A program made the position numbers and the translations under genes. The notes under the pieces were generated by a model. That model had not been told where the DNA came from, made no database searches, and saw nothing but the letters and a program-made list of their open reading frames with translations. From CAZDUS01 sp964535015 (GTDB lineage Bacteria > Verrucomicrobiota > Kiritimatiellia > CAIKKV01 > CAITUY01): DNA of 60,674 nt. Of the stretch, positions 1-9,087 are shown in pieces (the first letter of the stretch is position 1; the number at the start of each line of letters is the position of its first letter). The stretch covers positions 1-60,674 of the forward strand of contig CAZHRU010000005.1 in NCBI GenBank assembly GCA_964535015.1, read 5' to 3'.

Positions 1-496
1 CAAACAGGATCGCACTCAGGAGGGTGACCACAAAACTGTCGCGCCGCCCGAAGAACAGGCAGGCCAGCGTGATGTGAAACAGGTAGGCGAAGGATACGAC
101 CGTATCCGTGGCCCCGATACGGTAGACCAGCACGGTAAGCACCAGAAGATCGGTAACCACCTGAAACCAGATGTTCGAAGCAATCACACCCCAGGGTGAA
201 CGGGGCGTCAGACGGCCGATCCACTGGATGGATGCCAGATTCAAGCCGGCCAGAATACCGGTCAGCCAAAAAGGCCACAAGCCGGGCGCATTCACCCCGA
301 ACGGCGCAAGCGTCGCCGCCCCCAGCAGCATTCCAGCCGCCCCAAACGCCCCTAATACGCCAACGGCAATCCAGCGGATCCGGGTAAACCAAAGGGCATT
401 CTGCAGGAGCACGGTGCTCGTCAGGCCACCCACCTCGGCAGGCCGCAGATCCGTCGCGGCTGAAGGGGAAGCGGTCTCGAGTTTGAATGTTCCCAT
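1..496 (-). CDS. N-terminal membrane part of a probable sensor kinase, cut by the window edge
   Basis: An open frame runs from an ATG at 496 to the left edge without a stop, giving the first 165 residues. After about 30 polar residues come four to five hydrophobic segments joined by short loops. This layout resembles the membrane input domain of RegB-like sensor histidine kinases, but no kinase motif lies inside the window, so the assignment is a guess from architecture. An AAGGTGG ribosome site precedes the ATG. It follows the polyprenyl synthase on the same strand and may share its transcript. Another polytopic membrane protein is possible. Confidence 0.45.
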   Translation of the reverse strand, partial: MGTFKLETASPSAATDLRPAEVGGLTSTVLLQNALWFTRIRWIAVGVLGAFGAAGMLLGAATLAPFGVNAPGLWPFWLTGILAGLNLASIQWIGRLTPRSPWGVIASNIWFQVVTDLLVLTVLVYRIGATDTVVSFAYLFHITLACLFFGRRDSFVVTLLSAILF

Positions 497-515
497 GGTG
501 CGTCCACCTTCCGAT

Positions 516-626
516 TTAGAAATAGTGCATGGCCGGCATCTTCTTCAACATCACGAGGTCGCCTTCCGCCTGCCGGATCAGGGTTTCCACCGCCGCCTGC
601 ACCTCGCCCGCCACAGGTTGTTTCAA
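516..626 (-). CDS. possible 36-residue small protein
   Basis: A short frame begins with TTG overlapping the polyprenyl synthase stop codon and ends 20 bases before the membrane protein start. AAGG lies seven bases before the TTG. The predicted peptide is an amphipathic helix with Glu, Gln, Lys and Leu and no cysteine. It could be a translationally coupled small protein, or a former C-terminal tail of the synthase separated by a frameshift. No family is recognised and coding is unproven. Confidence 0.25.
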   Translation of the reverse strand: MKQPVAGEVQAAVETLIRQAEGDLVMLKKMPAMHYF

Positions 627-1507
627 GCAGGAACCTTCAGCGCACTACACTCCGAAAAACGGGCAATCAGGGGCCCCACCACGTCCTGCACATACCCGTG
701 CAACGCCTGCTGAATCTCCGGCCACGGGGCCAACACACGTTCCGACTCCCGCAAAAGCATCGCCATTTGCTCCAGGGGATCAATTTCCTCACCCAGAAAG
801 GCGGTGGCCGCCGTCACTTTCCCCGTCGCCGCATCGGTGCCAAGACTCTTGTCGGCCAACCGGGGATCCGCACAGGTGTCCAGTAAATCATCCGCCAACT
901 GGTAGGCGGTCCCCACCGCATAGCCGGACTCGCGCAGGGCCGCCACCAACTTCGTCTGCGATCCACCCGCGCAGGCCGCCGCGAACCCGAATAGACTCCC
1001 GGTCTTGCGGCGCGCTATGCTCACACACATTTCCCAGGTTGAGCGACTTGCCGCCTCCGGCCCCTCAAATTCCTGCTCCGCCTCGGCATCACACATCTCG
1101 CGCAACGTGCTGATCAGAATCGGCAGATGCGAAGGCAGGCATTCCAGTATCCCCTCCACCGCCAGACTCACCATCAGGTCACCCAGCAGCACGGCCGCAC
1201 GCGTGCCCTCCGAAACCCAGAGCGCCGGCTCCCCTCGCCGGCAGGTTCCCCCATCCACAATGTCGTCATGCAACAGACTGGCCGCATGCAGCATTTCCAC
1301 CGCCGCCGCCGCACGGCATAGCACCGGACCCGGAACCCCCGCCGCGCTACCCACACGCAGGAGTAGACGCGCACGAATCATCTTCCCGCCCCCTGCCGTC
1401 GCCCCGAAACGTTCCACATGACTGTACAGGGAGGTCTGCCTCAGCGAATCCCCGATGATCCGCCGGACCTCACCCACCATCTCTTCAATTCCTGAATTTC
1501 CGGACAT
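623..1507 (-). CDS. polyprenyl diphosphate synthase (trans-isoprenyl diphosphate synthase family)
   Basis: Condenses isopentenyl diphosphate with an allylic diphosphate, probably making the side chain of menaquinone or another lipid carrier. The 294-residue length is normal for the family. The first aspartate-rich motif DDIVD is at residues 81-85, followed by the usual Gly-Gly-Thr and Arg-Arg-Gly. The second, DDLLD, is at 206-210. The GKMIRARLLL segment near residue 41 corresponds to the conserved substrate-binding Gly-Gly-Lys-Arg-Arg-Pro region but differs from the consensus. Chain length cannot be read safely from sequence. A menaquinone role would fit the quinol-linked cytochromes nearby, but that is inference. 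Confidence 0.9.
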   Translation of the reverse strand: MSGNSGIEEMVGEVRRIIGDSLRQTSLYSHVERFGATAGGGKMIRARLLLRVGSAAGVPGPVLCRAAAAVEMLHAASLLHDDIVDGGTCRRGEPALWVSEGTRAAVLLGDLMVSLAVEGILECLPSHLPILISTLREMCDAEAEQEFEGPEAASRSTWEMCVSIARRKTGSLFGFAAACAGGSQTKLVAALRESGYAVGTAYQLADDLLDTCADPRLADKSLGTDAATGKVTAATAFLGEEIDPLEQMAMLLRESERVLAPWPEIQQALHGYVQDVVGPLIARFSECSALKVPA

Positions 1508-1590
1508 TAGTTATCTCATCTCCCGTATCCAAGCCACTTGATCAATCCTAGATTTTGACATCTCGCGATGAATGGAAAAAGCGGATAGAC

Positions 1591-2679
1591 CTACGATTGT
1601 ACGGAGGCCCTGCCGATACCTTTGGAGACCCGGCCCCTGGCGTTGGCACCTTCCTCGGTGCCGGGGTCATCCGCCGTACCCGACGTCTTCAAGGCCGCTT
1701 GCCGGTTTCGCCACACCCGCGGCGACAATCCTGTCTTCTGCTGGAACCGGCGGGCAAAGTAACCCGGGTCGTCATACCCCACCATCCTGGCAATTTCACT
1801 GATACTGATGGTCGGGTTCCTCAGCAACTTCTTGGAACGGGCGATCCGCTGTTCGGTCAGGTATTCATTAAAGGGAATCCCCGCATGCTCACGAAACAAC
1901 GTGGTGAAATGATTCGGAGTCAGGCGCGCGGCACCGGCCAATTCCTTGACCGTGAGGGGAAGATCAGGCCGCTGCCGCACCAGTTCACAAACCACCTGCA
2001 CCAGCAACGGCCGGTTGCCGGCCGACCCGGCCGCCTGCGCCAGCGAGTCCTTCGCCCAGGTCGTCTCCTCAAGAAACCGCCCCAGATCCGGGCCCGCCAC
2101 CGCTCCCGACTGCAACTCATTGATGCGCTCGGTCAACTTCTGATTCTGCCGCACCACCGTTATCGCATACCCCATCGTCTTCATGGCCATCCGGAGAATC
2201 TCAATCTGGCGCGCGGTCATCCGCGGAAGTTCGCGAAACGTCTTCTCCAGCATCTTGAGATCCAGCCCAAGTTTCTCTCCCCGTTTCCGGACTTCTCCCC
2301 AGGCGTCATTCGACGAGAACAGGCACGAACTGAGAACCGCCATGCACTCATTCGACTCGCAGGAGGCCGGACATACCAGCACCGAGGCGCCCGCATGACA
2401 TCGCTGCTCCGCAGGCCCCCCGTTGCACGCCGCAACCGACATCAGGATATGGCACGTGCGGCAATGCTTCGCCCCTTCCGCCGAACTGCCTACCACCTTG
2501 CAGAATGACGTCACATTCTGCCCCTTCCCCTCGAGGAGCACCTGCCCCCACCCCGATTCCACCGGGTAGACCACCATCAGTCTCGACCCCGTCACTTCCT
2601 CGGTCATCTCCGCCAAATGCAGGATAAGGGGATGCCGCACATCAAGGACTACGCCCCCTTTTCGTTGCTTCACACTCAT
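1591..2679 (-). CDS. AraC-family regulator with PocR sensory domain
   Basis: A transcription regulator of about 362 residues. The N-terminal half (about 20-175) is a PocR-type ligand-binding domain with the characteristic cysteines and histidines (HCRTCH, RCHAG, CPASC), a family that binds small organic ligands or metals. The C-terminal AraC DNA-binding domain covers about 248-327, with two helix-turn-helix units and the conserved Gly-Tyr-Asp-Asp-Pro-Gly-Tyr-Phe signature in the second. The start was set at the ATG at 2679. A TTG at 2724 and an ATG at 2718 are alternatives with no better ribosome site. It is divergent from the receiver gene, and its target is unknown. The C-terminal tail of about 35 residues is low in complexity. 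Confidence 0.88.
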   Translation of the reverse strand: MSVKQRKGGVVLDVRHPLILHLAEMTEEVTGSRLMVVYPVESGWGQVLLEGKGQNVTSFCKVVGSSAEGAKHCRTCHILMSVAACNGGPAEQRCHAGASVLVCPASCESNECMAVLSSCLFSSNDAWGEVRKRGEKLGLDLKMLEKTFRELPRMTARQIEILRMAMKTMGYAITVVRQNQKLTERINELQSGAVAGPDLGRFLEETTWAKDSLAQAAGSAGNRPLLVQVVCELVRQRPDLPLTVKELAGAARLTPNHFTTLFREHAGIPFNEYLTEQRIARSKKLLRNPTISISEIARMVGYDDPGYFARRFQQKTGLSPRVWRNRQAALKTSGTADDPGTEEGANARGRVSKGIGRASVQS

Positions 2680-2781
2680 GATCACCGCTCTCTTGCCGGA
2701 CCCCCACAGGACATCCATGTCCAACTTATCGTAGAAATGTTTAGTATGTCACATCGCTGGACATGCGTAAAGTTCGTACTA

Positions 2782-3225
2782 GTGAAAAAGACAGATCATA
2801 AACCCACCGTCCTCGTGGTGGATGACGACCCGGAACAACTCGTATCCACGCGACTGGTCCTCTCACCCCTGTACAGCGTCATCACAGCGTCCACCGACAC
2901 CGAGGCCCTCCGCATCGCCGGCACGGCCCACCCGGACCTTATTCTCATGGACGTGATCCTGCAGAGCGGCCAGAACGGTTTCTCGATCTTCCACGAACTG
3001 AGCAATGATCCCGCCACCGCCGCAATCCCGGTAATCTTCCTCACAGGCGTCAACAAAGTCACCGGGTTGGCCTTTGGATCGGACGCCGTGGGCCGTCACC
3101 TCGGCAAAGCACCCGCCGCGTTTCTGGAAAAACCCCTATCTCCTGTCATGTTGCTCCGCGAAGTGGGCAACGCCCTTGGACACACCAAGACGTCGCCGGC
3201 AGGCCATCATGGGCTTCCCGTGTGA
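2782..3225 (+). CDS. stand-alone response regulator receiver protein
   Basis: A single CheY-like receiver domain of about 147 residues from a GTG start, with no output domain. The acidic pocket (D14-D16), the phosphorylated aspartate (D57 in LILMDVIL), T88 and K117 are all present, so it should accept phosphate from a histidine kinase. The frame is open further upstream, but that part overlaps the divergent AraC gene and does not look like receiver sequence. ATGs at 2737 and 2746 are alternative starts. The 3' end overlaps the convergent cytochrome gene by 19 bases. The partner kinase might be the truncated membrane protein at the left edge, which is speculation. Confidence 0.85.
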   Translation: MKKTDHKPTVLVVDDDPEQLVSTRLVLSPLYSVITASTDTEALRIAGTAHPDLILMDVILQSGQNGFSIFHELSNDPATAAIPVIFLTGVNKVTGLAFGSDAVGRHLGKAPAAFLEKPLSPVMLLREVGNALGHTKTSPAGHHGLPV

Positions 3226-4691
3226 CACGTGTCGCACCGTTCCGTCTTCCACTCGTCTCCGATATCCTCCGGATGCTTGAACTCCAAACCGGACGAAGTG
3301 AAATCCGGAAGATCCTTGCCGGGCCCCTGCGCCAAAATGGTATGGCACGTCTTGCAGTCCTTCGATATCCGCTTCCCGCTATCGCTGACGTGCCGGTCAT
3401 CATGACACCGGAAGCAACCCGGGGTGATCTTATGGCCGACATGGTTGGGATACTCCGTCCAGCGCACCTTCATCTCGGGGAAGAAGTTCCCCCGGTAGAT
3501 GGACTGCACCTCCCGGATCGCCGGCTCAATCCGCGCATCACCCGGGTACTTCGCCCGCAATTCCTTGTCGATGGCCGCCAACGCCTCCGCTTCCGTGGTG
3601 TAAACGGCCGACAGCAACTTCGCAGCCGTCGCCTTGATGGACGGCAGGGAACTGTCAATCCTTCCCTCCGACATGGCGATGTCGAGCATTTCGTTGGGAG
3701 CACGGTAGCGATGCGTAGGACGGTTATGACAGTCAATGCAGTCCATCCGCCGCACCGGTAACGCCGCCGCCTGCGCGTCGGATATCTTCGTCTTATCATC
3801 CTCGGTCCGGTACACCGTCACCTTGCCGCTCTGATCCGTCACCCGAACCCAGGGAATGACCAGGCGCTTCCGGTCGGTCGCGATGTATTCGACCGTGTTG
3901 ACGCCTTCCATGTGCCAGTGAATTCCCCGGATGGGCCCGTGGGCCGGGTCCCCGCCGCCGATGTTGAGCAGCATCTTGATCGTCCATGGCGTGTTCTTCG
4001 CGTCATTCCCGTAGTAGGTCCACGTCCGTAAAACCGCGCCGAAAAACTTCGCCGGCCAGTGGCAGGCCAGACAGGTCTCCTTGGCCGGTCTCAGGTTTTC
4101 CACCGGCGTCTCGATCGGCAGGTGGTACTTGTGGAACAGAACCGAATACACCTGGTACAACCCCGAGATCTTGGCCTTGACGAACCACTTGGCCCCCGCC
4201 CCGATATGACACTCCACACAGGAGGTGTTCGCATGGGGCGACAGGTGAAAGGCCGTGTATTCGGGCTTCATCACCTGGTGACACACCATGCCGCAAAACT
4301 GCACCGACTCCGTATAGTGATAGGTGCGGTAGGTTGCCACCGCGGAAATAACCACGAAGACGACCCCGGCCACGCCAAAGGCCGCCATGCGGGAGAGCGT
4401 TCGCCGGTCGCCAAGATCAATCACCGGCAGGCGCGGCACGTAGCCCTGTCGTTGCGTTCGGCGCCAGGTCCAGAACATACCCACCACCACCAGGCACGCG
4501 GAACCGGCCAGGAACGCCGGCACCAGCAGATAGATCAACAGCCCGAAGTACGGCGAAAGATCATCGCGCGTGGCGTCAATAACCATCAAAACCGATCCGG
4601 TAGCCAGCGCGCAGCCCCCCAGAAATAGGCCCGCCAAACTGATGGTGTTTTTCAGAAGTCTGCTGAACTTGTATTGTTCTTCCACACTCAA
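3207..4691 (-). CDS. seven-heme NapC/NirT-type inner-membrane cytochrome c, ImcH-like
   Basis: Probable quinol-oxidising cytochrome facing the periplasm. A TTG start at 4691 follows a strong AAGGAGG and gives 494 residues with a short cytoplasmic tail, three membrane helices (about 18-39, 47-73, 103-121), then the heme domain. Heme sites in order are CGMVCH (CX3CH), CVECH, CLACH, CIDCH, CFRCH, CKTCH and CDTCH. The NapC/NirT-like block around the first two includes KPEY, SPHA and GAKWF. Three membrane helices and seven hemes match the layout of Geobacter ImcH, an inner-membrane quinol dehydrogenase of extracellular respiration. The frame stays open to 4979, but upstream starts lack a good ribosome site. 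It is divergent from the CbcL-like pair. Confidence 0.85.
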   Translation of the reverse strand: MSVEEQYKFSRLLKNTISLAGLFLGGCALATGSVLMVIDATRDDLSPYFGLLIYLLVPAFLAGSACLVVVGMFWTWRRTQRQGYVPRLPVIDLGDRRTLSRMAAFGVAGVVFVVISAVATYRTYHYTESVQFCGMVCHQVMKPEYTAFHLSPHANTSCVECHIGAGAKWFVKAKISGLYQVYSVLFHKYHLPIETPVENLRPAKETCLACHWPAKFFGAVLRTWTYYGNDAKNTPWTIKMLLNIGGGDPAHGPIRGIHWHMEGVNTVEYIATDRKRLVIPWVRVTDQSGKVTVYRTEDDKTKISDAQAAALPVRRMDCIDCHNRPTHRYRAPNEMLDIAMSEGRIDSSLPSIKATAAKLLSAVYTTEAEALAAIDKELRAKYPGDARIEPAIREVQSIYRGNFFPEMKVRWTEYPNHVGHKITPGCFRCHDDRHVSDSGKRISKDCKTCHTILAQGPGKDLPDFTSSGLEFKHPEDIGDEWKTERCDTCHTGSP

Positions 4692-4934
4692 TCGCCCCTC
4701 CTTCGTTCGCACACCGCACTCCGACAAGTCCAGTTGCTTCTGCCTTCTCATGGCTACACTAAGGGATTTGCTCCCTGAATGCCAACTGAATGTGCGGAGA
4801 AAACGCATCCAGTCGCCGCGCATAAATACACCTGTTTTCTGTAGATTTATCCTGTTCCGGAACGATCGGCTCCATGCTATTAATGATGCCCAACTCGGCC
4901 TGTAGTTGGGGCCTCTTTGATCGTCAACGCTTGA
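4692..4934. promoter_or_regulatory. divergent control region between the ImcH-like and CbcL-like genes
   Basis: About 240 bases separate two divergently read cytochrome genes, so promoters for both should lie here. A hairpin with an eight-base stem and one bulged G (4888-4912) followed by CTCTTT sits in the leader of the rightward gene and could be an attenuator. No clear -35/-10 pair or FNR-type palindrome was found by eye. Confidence 0.4.
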
Positions 4935-4952
4935 ATGGAGAATAAAACCCGG

Positions 4953-7082
4953 ATGAATGGAACACTCACAACCGTCCAACGCCGCCTCTGGATGGCGCTG
5001 GCGTCAATTCTTCTCCTCTCTGGCATCCAGGCGTTCGGATCCTCCATTTCCAACAGCGACTGCCTGGTCTGCCATGACGACCCCGCTCTCGTCCGGATCG
5101 TCGCCGGCAAGACCAACTCGCTGCAGGTCACCACAAACAGCCTGAAGAAATCCGTGCATGCCGGTCTTACCTGCACCGAATGCCATGCGGATATCAAGGA
5201 CCTGCCCCATCCGGACAAACTGGCCGCCCCCAAGTGCGGCAACTGCCATGACGATGTCGCCAAGGAATACGCCTCCAGTATCCACGGGGTCAGCCGCAAC
5301 ATGGGGGCCTCCGGCGCCGCCACCTGCTCCGATTGCCATGGCTCCCACAACATCGTACCCGTCAAACGCGGCGACTCGCCAGTCTTCAAACTCAACCTGC
5401 CGGCAACCTGCGCCCTCTGCCACAGCAATCCGAATCTCACCTCCGAATACCGGATGAAATTCCCCGAAGCCGCCGCCCAGTACATGGAAAGCATCCACGG
5501 CCGGGCCTTGCTCAAACTGGGCCTCATCATCGCCCCGTCCTGCAACGATTGTCACGGCGTCCACAGCATCCGCCGCAGTGTCGATCGCGACTCCCCGATC
5601 AATCATGCCCACATCGCCGACACCTGCGGCAAATGCCATGTCGGCGTGGAAAAGACCTACATGAAGAGCGTGCATGGGCAACTCCTCGCCAAGGGAGACG
5701 CCCGGGGCCCCGTCTGCACCGACTGCCACACCGCCCACCAGATCAACACCCAGGAAGGCGGACACCTCAAGGCCGCCAGTGACGCGCGTTGCGGCAAGTG
5801 CCATCAGGACCGCCTCGAAAACTACATGGAGACCTACCACGGCAAGGCCATCGCCCTGAGCACCTCCCATGAGGCGCCCAAGGTGGCCGCCTGCTACGAC
5901 TGCCACGGGCACCATGATGTCCTCCCTCCTTCGAACCCCCTGTCGCGCCTGTCCACCAACAACATCGTGCAAACCTGCCGGCAATGCCACGAGGGAGCCT
6001 CGGCCAAGTTCACCGAATACCTCCCCCACGCCGACCCCACCGACCGCAAGCACTACCCCCTGCTCCATTTCGTTTTTCTATCCATGACCGGCCTGCTGGT
6101 GGGCACCTTCGCCTTCTTCGGGCTCCACACCGCCCTCTGGCTGCTCCGATCCGGCTACCTCTACCTCCACGATTCGAAAACCTTCCGGGAAGCCAAGATC
6201 AGCACCCAGGTGGACGACCAGTGGTTCGTACGGTTCTCACCGTTCGAACGCATGCTGCACATCATGGTCGTCACCAGTTTTCTCCTGCTGGTCATCACCG
6301 GCATGCCGCTGAAGTTCCATTACACCGCGTGGGCCAAGACAATCTTCAACGTCATGGGAGGTGCCCCCGTGGCCCGCTCCCTGCATCACTTCGCCGCCAT
6401 CATCACCTTCCTCTACTTCGGCCTGCATCTCACGGATCGCGCGCGTGCTTGCTGGAACGGACGCCACAACGTGCTGGATCCCGAAACCGGACGTTTCCAA
6501 TTCAAGCGGCTCGTCACCGTCCTCACCGGCCCCGACTCCATGATTCCCAACATGAACGACTGGCGGCAATTTATCGCCCACCAGAAGTGGTTCTTCGGCA
6601 AGGGGCCCCGCCCGCAGTTCGAACGCTGGACCTACTGGGAGAAGTTCGATTACCTCGCCGTATTCTGGGGCGTCGCCATGATCGGCGCCTCCGGCCTGAT
6701 CATGTGGTTCCCCATCTTCTTCACCCGCTTCCTGCCGGGCTGGGTGATCAATATCGCCATGATCGTTCACTCCGACGAGGCCCTGCTGGCCGCCGGATTC
6801 ATCTTCACGTTCCACTTCTTCAATACGCATTTCCGGATCGAAAAGTTCCCCATGGATACCGTCATCTTCTCCGGACGCATCTCCAAGGCGGAAATGCTGC
6901 ACGAGCGCAAGCAGTGGTACGACCGGCTCCTGGCGACCGGCAAACTCGAGGAGCATCGCGTGCGCGACGAGTGGTTGCGCTGGAAGGACATTGCCCGCAC
7001 CTTCGGCTACATGTTCTTCGGCATCGGCCTTATTTTGCTCGTGTTGATCGCCGTGGCCATGACCACGCGTCTCCTGCATTAA
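4953..7082 (+). CDS. multiheme cytochrome c fused to b-type cytochrome domain, CbcL-like (first copy)
   Basis: Predicted inner-membrane quinol dehydrogenase of about 709 residues. After a signal peptide the periplasmic part carries eleven CXXCH sites (CLVCH, CTECH, CGNCH, CSDCH, CALCH, CNDCH, CGKCH, CTDCH, CGKCH, CYDCH, CRQCH). A membrane helix follows near residue 375, then a b-type cytochrome domain with about four helices containing conserved histidines (RMLHIM, SLHHF, HFFNTHF). Geobacter CbcL has the same order of multiheme and diheme b domains and oxidises menaquinol at low potential. The ATG at 4953 gives a clean signal peptide with GGAG upstream, and the ATG at 4935 is the alternative. 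It lies 18 bases before a paralogue. Confidence 0.87.
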   Translation: MNGTLTTVQRRLWMALASILLLSGIQAFGSSISNSDCLVCHDDPALVRIVAGKTNSLQVTTNSLKKSVHAGLTCTECHADIKDLPHPDKLAAPKCGNCHDDVAKEYASSIHGVSRNMGASGAATCSDCHGSHNIVPVKRGDSPVFKLNLPATCALCHSNPNLTSEYRMKFPEAAAQYMESIHGRALLKLGLIIAPSCNDCHGVHSIRRSVDRDSPINHAHIADTCGKCHVGVEKTYMKSVHGQLLAKGDARGPVCTDCHTAHQINTQEGGHLKAASDARCGKCHQDRLENYMETYHGKAIALSTSHEAPKVAACYDCHGHHDVLPPSNPLSRLSTNNIVQTCRQCHEGASAKFTEYLPHADPTDRKHYPLLHFVFLSMTGLLVGTFAFFGLHTALWLLRSGYLYLHDSKTFREAKISTQVDDQWFVRFSPFERMLHIMVVTSFLLLVITGMPLKFHYTAWAKTIFNVMGGAPVARSLHHFAAIITFLYFGLHLTDRARACWNGRHNVLDPETGRFQFKRLVTVLTGPDSMIPNMNDWRQFIAHQKWFFGKGPRPQFERWTYWEKFDYLAVFWGVAMIGASGLIMWFPIFFTRFLPGWVINIAMIVHSDEALLAAGFIFTFHFFNTHFRIEKFPMDTVIFSGRISKAEMLHERKQWYDRLLATGKLEEHRVRDEWLRWKDIARTFGYMFFGIGLILLVLIAVAMTTRLLH

Positions 7083-7100
7083 CCATGACGAGGTGTTCCC

Positions 7101-9041
7101 ATGAACTTGCTTAGACATTACGCGCTCCTGATCGGCCTGTTCGCCAGCCTGCTGCTGACGCAGCGGGCCAAGGCGCTCGACAACAGCGACTGCTTCACCT
7201 GTCACGAGGATAAAACGTTGGTGAAAACCAACGCGGCCGGCCAGGCAGTCGCCCTGTTCGTGGACGCCAAGGGATTTGCAAAATCCATCCACGCCAAGCA
7301 CCTCTGCGTCAGTTGTCATTCGGACATCACCGAGGTGCCGCATCCGGACCGCTTCGTCGCCAAACCGGTATCCTGCTCCCAGTGCCACCGTGTCGAAACC
7401 GAGATCTACCGGAACAGCGATCACGGCAAGGCCATCCACAAGGGCGTGCCGGAGGCCGCCTCCTGCAAGGATTGCCATGGCAGCAACCACTACCTGATGA
7501 ATTCCCGCAGCCCCGAATCACCCGTCTTCCGCACCAATCTCCCCAAGACCTGCGGGCGCTGCCACGACAACGCCGCGGAGATGGAGAAGTTCAACCTCCG
7601 CCAGCACGGCCCCGGCCTTTCTTACGAGAAGAGCGTGCACGGCATTGCCTTGCTGGAAAAAGGGGAGATGAACGCCGCCAACTGCGCGGATTGCCATGGG
7701 TCACATGACCTCCACCGGTCCACCAACCCCACCTCCAAACTCTACTGGCAGACTGTCCCCACGACCTGCGGAAAATGCCATGACAATGTCAATCAAACCT
7801 ATTCCCGCAGCATTCACGGACAGGCCGCCAAGGCCGGTGTGCGCGATGCCCCCGTCTGCACCGACTGTCATGGCGAACATTCCATTGACTCCGTGAAACT
7901 TGCCGGTTCCAGGGTCTCCCCGGCCAACATCCCGGGAACCTGTAACCAGTGCCACTCGGCGCAACGCATTGTGACCCAGTACCGGTTGCCGCCGAATGTG
8001 TCGGACACCTATGCGAAAAGCTTCCACGGACTGGAGTCAAAGGGTGGTAACCCTACCGCGGCCAATTGCGCATCCTGCCACGGCGTACACGACATTTTGC
8101 CGTCCAGTGACACCCGCTCCTCGATTAATCCCCAGAACCTGCCCCAGACCTGCGGCAAATGTCATCCGGGCATCGGCACCCGCATGGGGGCCGACTTCTT
8201 CAAGGTCCATGCCCCGCCCGGCGCCGCGGCTGGAAAGCCATGGGTGGTGAATTTTGTTTCCTGGGCCTACATCACGTTGATTGTCCTGGTCATTGGAGGG
8301 ATGGCCGGTTTCGTCCTTCTCGACTACCTCCGCAAAACCCGCGAGCACCTGCGCGCCGTAAGGGCTTCCAATGGAGAACTTCGCCTCACTCCCGGAATGC
8401 GCGTCCAGCATCACGTGCTGGTGGTGCTGTTCATCCTGCTGGTGTATACCGGATTCGTTCACAAGTGGCCGGATGCCGTATGGAGCTGGCCGTTTCATGT
8501 GTTGCCCAACGGCAGTTATGTGCGCGGCATGATCCATCGCATCTGCGGCTGGGCGTTCACCGTCTTTTTCCTGGTTCACCTGGTCGCACTCGTCGGCACC
8601 CGCCAGGGCCGGCGCCACCTGAAGGATCTATGGCCCGTTTGGAATGACGCCACCGACGCCCTTGCCGTCTTTGCCCACAACATCGGACTGCGCAAGACAC
8701 CGCCCCCGCCCCGCCGCTGGAACTATGCCGAAAAGGCGGAGTACTGGGCACTGGTCTGGGGATCAGTCGTGATGGCGGTCACCGGCATCATGTTGATCTA
8801 CTCGGAAACCGTCCTGCGCCTGCTGCCGAAAGTCTGGCACGACGTGGCACAGGTCATCCATTTTTATGAGGCAATTCTTGCCGCACTGGCAATCCTGGTC
8901 TGGCACTTTTACTGGGTGGTCTTCGACCCCAGCGAATACCCGATGAACCCGTCATGGTTGCTCGGAAAGAAAGCGCCCCATCCCCCGCATACACCTGAAA
9001 CACCGCCCCAGACCGAGTCCAAGGGCCCGCATCAACCCTAG
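7101..9041 (+). CDS. multiheme cytochrome c fused to b-type cytochrome domain, CbcL-like (second copy)
   Basis: A paralogue of the preceding gene with the same domain order in 646 residues. It has a signal peptide, eleven heme sites (CFTCH, CVSCH, CSQCH, CKDCH, CGRCH, CADCH, CGKCH, CTDCH, CNQCH, CASCH, CGKCH), a membrane helix near residue 390, and a four-helix b-type domain with histidines in RVQHHV, MIHRIC and VIHFYE. The C-terminal tail is short and proline-rich. GAGGTG is well placed before the ATG. The two copies differ through most of their length, so the duplication is not recent. They could serve quinone pools or acceptors at different potentials, or act as partners; sequence alone does not decide. 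Confidence 0.87.
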   Translation: MNLLRHYALLIGLFASLLLTQRAKALDNSDCFTCHEDKTLVKTNAAGQAVALFVDAKGFAKSIHAKHLCVSCHSDITEVPHPDRFVAKPVSCSQCHRVETEIYRNSDHGKAIHKGVPEAASCKDCHGSNHYLMNSRSPESPVFRTNLPKTCGRCHDNAAEMEKFNLRQHGPGLSYEKSVHGIALLEKGEMNAANCADCHGSHDLHRSTNPTSKLYWQTVPTTCGKCHDNVNQTYSRSIHGQAAKAGVRDAPVCTDCHGEHSIDSVKLAGSRVSPANIPGTCNQCHSAQRIVTQYRLPPNVSDTYAKSFHGLESKGGNPTAANCASCHGVHDILPSSDTRSSINPQNLPQTCGKCHPGIGTRMGADFFKVHAPPGAAAGKPWVVNFVSWAYITLIVLVIGGMAGFVLLDYLRKTREHLRAVRASNGELRLTPGMRVQHHVLVVLFILLVYTGFVHKWPDAVWSWPFHVLPNGSYVRGMIHRICGWAFTVFFLVHLVALVGTRQGRRHLKDLWPVWNDATDALAVFAHNIGLRKTPPPPRRWNYAEKAEYWALVWGSVVMAVTGIMLIYSETVLRLLPKVWHDVAQVIHFYEAILAALAILVWHFYWVVFDPSEYPMNPSWLLGKKAPHPPHTPETPPQTESKGPHQP

Positions 9042-9087
9042 TTGGTTGAATTCGCTCTTAGCCGGAACGATTCCATGTTCACAGCAA

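Noticed and set aside
1537..1544. TTGATCAA near the polyprenyl synthase start, considered as an FNR/CRP-type site
   Set aside because: FNR sites need four bases between TTGAT and ATCAA. This is only a short palindrome and is not convincing.
6237..7490. A 417-codon open frame antisense to the two CbcL-like genes
   Set aside because: It lies wholly opposite cytochrome genes with clear heme motifs, has the Gly/Val/Glu-rich composition produced by antisense reading of GC-rich genes, and shows no recognisable domain. Similar long antisense frames at 25181-26317, 37438-38910 and 47409-48326 were dropped for the same reason.
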